Shown: positions 6,299 to 10,776 of the stretch, one piece after another
Layout: every line of letters starts with the position of its first letter
Numbering within the stretch: the stretch's first letter is position 1
Assembly: GCA_037444305.1 (NCBI GenBank)
Contig: JBBIMP010000079.1
Location: 1-10,776, forward strand
Source: JBBIMP01 sp037444305
GTDB taxonomy: Bacteria > Acidobacteriota > UBA6911
Reading direction: 5' to 3'
Length of the DNA: 10,776 nucleotides
Program-made: the position numbers and the translations under genes
The notes under the pieces: model-generated
Told to the model about the DNA's origin: nothing
Seen by the model: the letters and a program-made list of their open reading frames with translations, nothing else
Databases searched by the model: none

Positions 6299-7654
6299 TC
6301 ACTGGCGCCTGGCAAACGGCGGGTACATCGCCGGCGGGCGGTCGAAGTCGACCTGCTCGATGTCGGTCCAGGGTACGTATTCGGGGTGCTGACGGCCATC
6401 GACGAAGATCAGCATGCCGGCATTCCCCTTGCCGAGGTCGCCGGCGGGTTCGAGCTGCAGCTCCTCGCCGCTGTGGAGGGTCACCCTGGCATGTTGGGCT
6501 CCGCGCTCTTCGCGGCCGGGTGTCACGATCGAAGCGATGAGGCCGAAGGGGATGGTGTAGTCCACGCCCTTGGATGGGGCGTCGAGCGTCTCGGTGGTCT
6601 CGCTCTCGTCGAGGTCGTAGACCAGCCGTCCGGCGAGGCGGCGGCCGTCGCGGGTGGTGACGCTGCCGGTGAGCGGCCCTCCCGGCGGGAAGTCGTCGTA
6701 GCCGGGGCCGCTGCCGCCGGCGCTGAAGTCAACGCGCTCGAAAGCGTCCCAGGAGATCAGCGCCCGGCCGTACCGCCGGTCGTCGATGTAGATGCCGCGG
6801 TTGCCGGAGCCGACTTTGCGGGTGCCGGAGAGCACGATCTCGCGGCCGTCGATCAACGTCACCAGCGAACTGTCGCGCGAGCGGCGCGCGATGGAACGGA
6901 TGGTGTCGAAACGCAGGCTGAGATCACCGCCGGCTGTGCGGCCGTTGAGCGCGTCGGAGCCGACGCACTCCTCGCGATCCCACTGGACGAAGCCGGTGAA
7001 GTCGCCCTGCGGCGTGCGCACGGTACCGTGCAGCCGGACGGGAGCGGCGCCGCGTGAGGGCGTGGGGAGAAGCTGGATCGAGTGGATCTTCAGACTGTCG
7101 AGGTCGACGAGGCCTTGCGAGCCGTCCCACACACGAACGCCGTCGTCGAAGTCGCTGGCTTCGAAGCGATTGAGGTCGAAGACGGCGCCGCTCTTGAGAG
7201 TGACGCGCACGTCGCGGCCTCGTGCCTCGATGCGCGCGATGTCGCCGAAGCGCGCCATGAAAAACCGGCCGAGGTCGATCGGCCGTTCCCGGCCGACGAC
7301 CCTGATCCGGAAGATTTCGATCGGGGCGCTCTCCTTGGGCAGCCGCTCGGATGGCATGTATGCGGCCCAGGGATTCCCGTCCTTGCGGCCGTTGAAGTAG
7401 TCGCCCCAGAACGCTTCCTCGCCGCTTCCCCAGCGCAGCCGCCCTTCATAGGCGGCGCCTCCATGGGTGGTAATGCGGCCATAGAGGAAGCCCTGGTAGT
7501 CCTCCGACACATCCTCCGCGATCGCGTGGGTGATCTCGGGCGAAGTTGCCGGGGCCGGGTCGACGTCCTGCTGGAGGGCCCAATAGCCGATGGCGACGGC
7601 GAGGAGGACGAACACGATGGCGACCGCACCGCCGGCGATGGTGGCTCTCGTCAT
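6299..7654 (-). CDS. Membrane-anchored protein with three tandem beta-rich repeats, unknown function
   Basis: This 451-residue protein has a short N-terminus, a hydrophobic anchor or uncleaved signal at about 7-27 and an outward-facing remainder, so it is probably periplasmic. Three related units follow, at about 56-196, 207-312 and 327-438. Each begins with a G-x-V/I-x-T-x-x-G-x-x-x-x-G pattern (LYGRITTHGGAAYEG, LHGTVRTPQGDFTG, LTGSVTTRDGRRLAG). Each continues through an IxxI(A) helix-turn and a VTL-x-x-G strand (VTLKSG, VTLIDG, VTLHSG), and the last two end in a PW/SW-D...VDF element. Small beta-barrel (Sm-like) folding is plausible but inferred. ATG 7654 is supported by GGAGAG at 7661-7666, six bases away. 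Similar proteins occur in Acidobacteriota, as far as I recognise. The C-terminus looks natural, unlike its neighbours downstream. Confidence 0.7.
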   Translation of the reverse strand: MTRATIAGGAVAIVFVLLAVAIGYWALQQDVDPAPATSPEITHAIAEDVSEDYQGFLYGRITTHGGAAYEGRLRWGSGEEAFWGDYFNGRKDGNPWAAYMPSERLPKESAPIEIFRIRVVGRERPIDLGRFFMARFGDIARIEARGRDVRVTLKSGAVFDLNRFEASDFDDGVRVWDGSQGLVDLDSLKIHSIQLLPTPSRGAAPVRLHGTVRTPQGDFTGFVQWDREECVGSDALNGRTAGGDLSLRFDTIRSIARRSRDSSLVTLIDGREIVLSGTRKVGSGNRGIYIDDRRYGRALISWDAFERVDFSAGGSGPGYDDFPPGGPLTGSVTTRDGRRLAGRLVYDLDESETTETLDAPSKGVDYTIPFGLIASIVTPGREERGAQHARVTLHSGEELQLEPAGDLGKGNAGMLIFVDGRQHPEYVPWTDIEQVDFDRPPAMYPPFARRQ

Positions 7655-7732
7655 GGTAGTCTCTCCGCAGCGGCGCGAATGCGCACGTGATCGCCGGCCT
7701 GTGGCTACTGTACGTTCTCGCCTGCGCTTCTG

Positions 7733-7808
7733 GCCTAACGTGCTGCGATTCAGCCGCGCCGGCCACAGATCGCACCGGCCGCCGTCGGCTGCAAACGCTT
7801 GCCAAGCA
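7733..7808 (-). other. Candidate degenerate integron attC site
   Basis: Read on the minus strand, the site ends in CGTTAGGC, which fits the attC R' core GTTRRRY. Inside it, CAGCCG pairs with CGGCTG and an inner GGCC pairs with GGCC around a short loop. GCG...TTG outside the first arm faces ATTCGC-like sequence with unpaired bases, as in attC hairpins. The opposite R'' core should read RYYYAAC but appears as GGCAAGC-like sequence, so one core is degenerate. The length (about 76 bases) is within the known attC range. The three-repeat gene would start the next cassette, about 80 bases beyond the core. No integrase and no second attC are seen, so this is tentative. Confidence 0.3.
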
Positions 7809-8030
7809 GCCACGCCTCTCCCCTGAGTCGGCAAGTTCAGAGCCAAAAGCCGCCGGTTCAGAGCTAAAGGTGAGGCCAGCCTGGAGCAGGTAGCTCTCGT
7901 GCGTACCGCGGGCGACCCAGTCTGACGCGCGGAACTCACCGAGCATTGAGCGGCTTGGGCCGATCAAGCCAGCAATAAAGCCGACCTCGCTAATTTTCGT
8001 CTCTTTGAGCCTTGTCCGGCAAACAAAAAA

Positions 8031-8098
8031 GTTTCTTTCCGGAGGCTCTCGCCGGGTGCTCTCATGGCAGAGCGCATCCGGAAATTCCGGAAAGAAAC
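8031..8098. repeat. Perfect 13-base inverted repeat enclosing a small hairpin
   Basis: GTTTCTTTCCGGA at 8031-8043 is repeated inverted as TCCGGAAAGAAAC at 8086-8098, and the match extends about three bases outward with one mismatch. The 42-base interior contains GCTCT...AGAGC (8058-8073 region) as a second nested hairpin. TCCGGA also occurs at 8077-8082, making a local TCCGGA-AAT-TCCGGA palindrome. The whole could form a long stem-loop. It has no T-run and is not a standard terminator. Options are a tiny non-autonomous repeat element, a regulator binding site or a structured RNA. Confidence 0.6.
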
Positions 8099-8481
8099 CT
8101 TTGAACAAACCGCTTCGGCAAATTATGGCGGTTCCATCAGAGATTGCCTGAGTCAACCGCAAGCATAAGATGGACGAGATTCGGGTGTCGGTGTGCGCAG
8201 GCTGCGCGCCCAGATTTCGGGCAGGATTCTGCCGCCGTCCACACGAGAAACCGCGGCCTGCGGTAACGTTCTCTTTCTTCCAATTCCGGACCGCTCGTTC
8301 GGGATCTGCCCACCGGAGCATTCTCTGCGTCTTTCGAGAGCAGCAGCCTGCCTCAGAGTGCTGTCATCTCTTTTCCACCGAGTTCGCCGGCGGCCGGCTC
8401 TGTCTTTGAGCTCCTCCTCAGAACGCACCGAGACTGCAAAGAGGCTGAAATGGTTCAGACCATTCCCGGATTATTAACCGT

Positions 8482-8497
8482 CTCATAATAATATGAG
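8482..8497. repeat. AT-rich palindrome at the IS630 edge
   Basis: CTCATAATAATATGAG is a 6-bp stem with a four-base centre. It directly abuts the stop codon (TAG, 8498-8500) of the IS630 transposase remnant. IS630-type elements usually end close to their transposase stop, so this is likely part of, or next to, the element's terminal inverted repeat. The other end lies outside the window. Confidence 0.45.
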
Positions 8498-8680
8498 CTA
8501 TGCGGCATATCGTGTGGTTTCATTTTGGAAATACGCACGTACACGATCAGGCGATTTCTGAATAGACCGAAGATCACCAATGACTTCACGTTTGAGGTCT
8601 TCAGGGCCCGTGACCACTTTGCGGCCTATGGAGTTGTTCTTCAGGTCGTTCCACACCCGCTCATCGGGATTGAGCTCCGA
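8498..8680 (-). pseudogene. IS630-family transposase, C-terminal part (interrupted)
   Basis: The translation reads ELNPDERVWNDLKNN, then IGRKVVTGPEDLKREVI and a C-terminal YFQNETTRYAA-type end before TAG, which is the conserved end of IS630-family DDE transposases (DDE_3). The Glu of the LNPDE motif is the third catalytic acidic residue. Resemblance stops exactly at about 8679, where the IS21 end begins. The preceding part of the same gene is found on the other side of the IS21 element (10716-10776), so this is one gene split by an insertion rather than a random fragment. It has no start of its own. Confidence 0.85.
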
Positions 8681-8690
8681 TGTGATTTCG

Positions 8691-8800
8691 ATAACGTAAA
8701 AGGGGACCACCTAGGGGCGGAGTGATCACGCAAAAGGGACCCACCCCAATCACCTGTCTGATACCTTTCACGGGTTTGGTCATAACTCAGAAAGGATCGG
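8691..8800. repeat. IS21 left-end subterminal repeats (three copies)
   Basis: Three related units are seen: ATAACGTAAAAGGGGACCAC at 8691-8710, ATCACGCAAAAGGGACCCAC at 8725-8744 and the more diverged ATAACTCAGAAAGGATCGG at 8782-8800. They share the AACGyAAAAGGGaCC pattern with the right-end repeats and are the probable IstA binding sites. A GTG at 8722 within the second copy opens the istA frame but is not a credible start. Confidence 0.7.
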
Positions 8801-8817
8801 ACGAGAGGATGATTGGG

Positions 8818-10341
8818 ATGGATCAGTATGAGCTTATCAGAACTGCGAACCGGGTCTACGGGAAAAGCATCCGGGCGATCGCAAGAGAGTATGGACATTC
8901 CCGCAAAACGATCCGCAAGGCGTTGAAGGGCTTGGAACCGCAATACCGCCGAAAGGAACAACCCAAGGCCCCTGTTATGGATCCAGTCGCCGGCATGGTT
9001 GAGAGCTGGCTCGAAAGCGATCAAAACCGGCCAAGGAAACAGCGCCATACCGCGCGCAGGGTTTTCACGCGACTGGCTGCCGAGCATGGTTTCCAAGGCT
9101 CGGAAGGGACGGTGCGCCGATGGGTGCGGGAATGCAAGGCACGGATGGGCCTGGGAGGGGCCCAGGCCGTCATCCCGCTGGATCCAGAGGTGGCCCGGGA
9201 AGCAGAGGTGGACTGGGGGAGTGCCTGGGTCCGCATCGATGGCCAGGAACAGGCGGTCAGGCTTTTCTGCATGCGCTCCCGTTACTCCGGGAAGGCTTTC
9301 GTCTGTGCCTATCCGTGGGAACGTCAGGAGATGTTCTTCGACGGGCACATCCGGGCCTTCGCTTTCTACGATGGGGTCTTTCCCGTTGTGGTTTATGACA
9401 ATCTGAAGCCGGCGGTGCGGGTTATCCTGCGCGGCAAGGGTAGGATTGAGCAGGAGCGTTTCACGTCCTTTCGCAGTTACTACACCTTCGAGGCGCGGTT
9501 CTGTAATCCCGGGGCAGGCCACGAAAAGGGAGGCATTGAGGGACTTGTCGGTTATGCCCGAAGGAACTTCCTGGTTCCCATGCCGGAGGTGAAGGACTTT
9601 ACGGAGCTTAATGAGCTGCTCTTGGAGCGTTGCCTGGCGCACGGAGAGCGGGTGATCGCAGGCCGAGAAGACAACCGGACCATCGAGCAGCGCCATGAGA
9701 CGGAACAACTGCGCCTGCTGGGGCTGCCGGCACAGCCTTTCGAGAACAGCAAACCCATCCGTGTCCGGATCAGCAACTACCAGACGGCCCAGATCGACCG
9801 GAACCGCTACTCGGTGCCGACCGCCTACGTTGGCCGATGGCTGTGGGCCCATGTCGGCTGCGACCGGGTTTGTTTCTACGCCGGGCAAAGGAAGGTGGCG
9901 GAGCATCCACGGCTGTTTGGCAACAGCAAATGGCAGATCAACCCTCATCATTATCTCGACCTGGTGGCCGAACGCATTGCCGCTTTTGACAGTGCCCGGC
10001 CAATCCGCCAGTGGCGGTCGCAGTGGCCGCCACAATATGAAACCATGCTCGAGATCCTCCGGAAGCGTCAGGGGCATGGAAAAGGAACCCGGCATTTTGT
10101 GCAGATTTTGCAGCTGCATCAGAATCATCCGGCGCACAAAGTGGAGCAGGCCGTCGTCGAAGCACTCCAATGCCATAGCTACAGTTATGAGGCGGTCAGG
10201 CAGCTGATGCTGAACGGGGATACTCCCTGCCAGGAATCACCGCCCTTGGCCCCAGGATTGATTCCCGGCATCACGGACCGGTTTGTGGCCTACAGCGACA
10301 TCAGCCGCTATGACGCTCTGCTCGAAGGGAGCAGGCTATGA
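8818..10341 (+). CDS. istA: IS21-family transposase IstA
   Basis: This 507-residue protein is the DDE transposase of IS21 elements. An N-terminal helix-turn-helix (about 15-38, with SIRAIAREYGHSRKTIRKAL) binds the element ends. The catalytic acidic residues are Asp132 in EVDWGSAW, Asp194 in VYDNLKPA and Glu241 in GHEKGGIEG. A C-terminal Mu-type beta-barrel region is expected around 330-400. The length is normal. ATG 8818 is preferred, with GAGAGG (8803-8808) nine bases upstream; ATG 8809 is also possible. The stop overlaps the istB start as ATGA, the normal IS21 arrangement. The opposite strand also has a long open frame, which is a composition shadow. istA looks intact, so it may still bind the ends but lacks a full IstB partner. 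Confidence 0.93.
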   Translation: MDQYELIRTANRVYGKSIRAIAREYGHSRKTIRKALKGLEPQYRRKEQPKAPVMDPVAGMVESWLESDQNRPRKQRHTARRVFTRLAAEHGFQGSEGTVRRWVRECKARMGLGGAQAVIPLDPEVAREAEVDWGSAWVRIDGQEQAVRLFCMRSRYSGKAFVCAYPWERQEMFFDGHIRAFAFYDGVFPVVVYDNLKPAVRVILRGKGRIEQERFTSFRSYYTFEARFCNPGAGHEKGGIEGLVGYARRNFLVPMPEVKDFTELNELLLERCLAHGERVIAGREDNRTIEQRHETEQLRLLGLPAQPFENSKPIRVRISNYQTAQIDRNRYSVPTAYVGRWLWAHVGCDRVCFYAGQRKVAEHPRLFGNSKWQINPHHYLDLVAERIAAFDSARPIRQWRSQWPPQYETMLEILRKRQGHGKGTRHFVQILQLHQNHPAHKVEQAVVEALQCHSYSYEAVRQLMLNGDTPCQESPPLAPGLIPGITDRFVAYSDISRYDALLEGSRL

Positions 10342-10478
10342 CTACGGCTGCGGAACAGGTACTGCTGCAAGATCATCTGAGACGGCTGAAACTGCCAACG
10401 ATGCTGAGTCAGTACGGGGAGTGCGTACGTCAGGCGCGAGAGACGGGCGAGAGCTACGAAAGCTTCCTTCTGGCGCTG
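10338..10478 (+). pseudogene. istB: IS21 helper ATPase IstB, truncated after 47 residues
   Basis: The first 47 residues, with LQDHLRRLKLPTMLSQY at about 10-26 and ESYESFLLAL at 38-47, match the N-terminal domain of IstB. The ~200-residue AAA+ part with Walker A and B is missing. The frame continues to 10646 through unrelated sequence (PHQRRFAPRGG and on), so any product would be about 102 residues. IstB is needed for target-complex formation and stimulates IstA, so this loss probably immobilises the element. The break at about 10478 is followed by sequence from another source. Confidence 0.85.
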
Positions 10479-10505
10479 CCACACCAGCGTCGCTTCGCTC
10501 CGCGG

Positions 10506-10553
10506 GGTGGACAACATCCCTGGATTAGGTGGACAACTTCACCGGAATACGCA
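10506..10553. mobile_element. Probable right-end remnant of a second IS21-type element
   Basis: GGTGGACAAC occurs twice, at 10506-10515 and 10528-10537, followed by TTCACCGGAATACGCA at 10538-10553. Read in reverse this starts TGCGTATTCCGGTGAA and continues into two GTTGTCCACC repeats. That is the layout of an IS21-family terminus (TG start, then short spaced repeats), different from the AAAAGGGACCC repeats of the surrounding element. Only the end is present. It explains why sequence after the istB break does not look like istB. The identification is by pattern recognition; no coding part of the second element is visible. Confidence 0.45.
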
Positions 10554-10568
10554 AAAAGCTGCAAATCG

Positions 10569-10602
10569 CGCAGTGGCTGCCACTGCGGCCCCTGGCGGGG
10601 CC
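10569..10602. repeat. Two abutting perfect hairpins
   Basis: CGCAGTGGC-T-GCCACTGCG at 10569-10587 is a nine-base perfect inverted repeat. It shares its last base with GGCCCC-TGGC-GGGGCC at 10587-10602, a six-base stem with a four-base loop. No T-run follows directly. Together with the hairpin at 10615-10650 they form three consecutive stems in 82 bases. Confidence 0.65.
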
Positions 10603-10614
10603 TTGAAAAGGTGA

Positions 10615-10650
10615 GAAATCAAGAGGGGGCCCCAAACCCCTCTTGATTTC
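10615..10650 (+). terminator. Strong hairpin, probable intrinsic terminator
   Basis: GAAATCAAGAGGGG at 10615-10628 pairs perfectly with CCCCTCTTGATTTC at 10637-10650 across an eight-base loop. A pyrimidine, T-rich run (TTTCTTCTCTT) follows at 10651-10661. It lies downstream of istA and the istB remnant and just inside the IS right end, where an intrinsic terminator for the IS operon would be expected. Confidence 0.6.
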
Positions 10651-10668
10651 TTTCTTCTCTTAACTGGG

Positions 10669-10715
10669 GGTGGGTCCCTTTTGCTCGATCACAACGGGTC
10701 CCTTTTGCGTTGACA
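10669..10715. repeat. IS21 right-end subterminal repeats (two copies)
   Basis: Read on the minus strand, ATCGAGCAAAAGGGACCCAC (10670-10689) and TGTCAACGCAAAAGGGACCC (10696-10715) match the left-end units. The outer copy contains the terminal TGT. The ACGCAAAAGGGACCC core is identical between the outer right copy and the second left copy, which ties both ends to one element. Confidence 0.75.
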
Positions 10716-10776
10716 CTACGACGGTGAGTATGGTGGCAGAAAGAAGAGGCGGAGCTTTCCCTCAACAGAGGCAAGG
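10716..10776 (-). pseudogene. IS630-family transposase, upstream part (continues beyond window)
   Basis: Read on minus from 10775, the frame gives a ...VEGKLRLFFLPPYSP segment, the conserved stretch that directly precedes ELNPDE in IS630 transposases. It then meets a TAG created by the insertion boundary. Removing the IS21 element joins LPPYSP to (S)ELNPDERVW in the same frame. The rest of the gene and its start lie outside the window. This short piece is too small to stand out as an open frame but is convincing because it completes the 8498-8680 remnant. Confidence 0.85.

Larger units (their letters stand above)
7655..8481. other. 827-base stretch without a recognisable gene
   Basis: Open frames exist on both strands but none has a good start, recognisable motif or family resemblance. 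The stretch carries the ribosome binding site of the three-repeat protein (7661-7666), a candidate degenerate attC (7733-7808), a 13-base direct repeat GTTCAGAGCYAAA at 7835-7847 and 7856-7868, a 13-base inverted repeat at 8031-8098, and ends at the edge of the IS630 remnant. A promoter for the 6299-7654 gene should lie near 7670-7730, but I cannot assign it with confidence. Confidence 0.5.
8681..10715 (+). mobile_element. IS21-family insertion sequence, internally damaged
   Basis: The element is about 2035 bases, with TGT at its left end (8681) and ACA at its right end (10715). It carries istA, a truncated istB in the usual ATGA overlap, and multiple subterminal repeats at both ends, all hallmarks of IS21. 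It sits inside an IS630 transposase gene. CTCCGA (8675-8680) and CTACGA (10716-10721) flank it and may be a six-base target duplication with one mismatch. An intact element would be roughly 600 bases longer to hold a full istB. Without IstB it is unlikely to transpose efficiently on its own. The exact left boundary is good to a few bases, based on where IS630 homology ends. Confidence 0.85.

Noticed and set aside
7835..7868. Two GTTCAGAGCYAAA copies as a CRISPR-like or operator pair
   Set aside because: Only two short copies 21 bases apart, no further unit and no adjacent regulator; recorded as a minor repeat only.
7446..8321. 291-codon minus frame across the intergenic stretch
   Set aside because: It overlaps the start of the three-repeat gene out of frame, includes the palindromes and shows no recognisable motif.
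8641..10176. 511-codon open frame opposite istA
   Set aside because: It lies wholly antisense to a well-supported transposase, starts over the IS end and shows no family motif; long antisense frames are common in GC-rich genes.
8681..10715. IS21 element as an active autonomous transposon
   Set aside because: istB lacks its whole ATPase part, so autonomous transposition is unlikely despite an intact istA and both ends.
1..10776. CRISPR array, tRNA, rRNA or riboswitch
   Set aside because: No regularly spaced repeats, cloverleaf-like arms or conserved rRNA/riboswitch cores were seen on reading either strand.

Overview
The window looks like chromosome of an anaerobic or facultatively anaerobic, GC-rich bacterium, most likely an Acidobacteriota member. 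The phylum call is inferred from general resemblance: a three-repeat anchored protein and a secreted beta-sandwich fragment look like families common in Acidobacteriota. Anaerobic metabolism is suggested by a tungsten-type aldehyde:ferredoxin oxidoreductase (AOR) with a dedicated polyferredoxin. Everything from 148 to 8680 lies on the minus strand. The only plus-strand genes are those of an IS21-family element at 8681-10715.

Region 1 (148-4527, minus) is a compact redox operon. In transcription order it holds a protein with two tandem TIGR04076-like domains (3868-4527), a 16-cysteine four-cluster ferredoxin (3363-3881), a 591-aa AOR (1591-3366) and an AAT/APC-type amino-acid permease (148-1527). 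The first three genes overlap by 14 and 4 bases, so they are probably translationally coupled. The permease follows after about 63 bases with its own ribosome binding site. A coherent reading is import of an amino acid, formation of its aldehyde during degradation, oxidation of the aldehyde by AOR and transfer of electrons to the polyferredoxin. The role of the double TIGR04076 protein is unknown. The permease carries an atypical 37-residue tail that contains a GC-rich palindrome.

Region 2 (4636-about 6290, minus) is a mosaic of gene remnants. One open reading frame of 411 codons joins, in frame, the front of an M23-type peptidase (without its HxH catalytic segment), part of a secreted beta-sandwich repeat protein, and the back half of an ABC ATPase (signature, Walker B and H-loop, but no Walker A). 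Just upstream is a two-ended fragment of a proline-iminopeptidase-like alpha/beta hydrolase with an unrelated tail. Either the locus was rebuilt by deletions and recombination, or the assembly is chimeric here.

Region 3 (6299-7654, minus) is an apparently intact membrane-anchored protein with three repeats. Upstream lies about 840 bases of non-coding DNA with a possible degenerate integron attC site (7733-7808), a long inverted repeat (8031-8098) and a short direct repeat.

Region 4 (8482-10776) is an IS nest. An IS630-family transposase gene, read on minus, is split by an IS21-family element: its front part continues beyond the right edge of the window and its C-terminus lies at 8498-8680. 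The IS21 element has a full-length istA, but istB is cut after 47 codons. The sequence following that cut includes what looks like the right end of a different IS21-type element and three consecutive hairpins. The element is therefore probably unable to move unaided.
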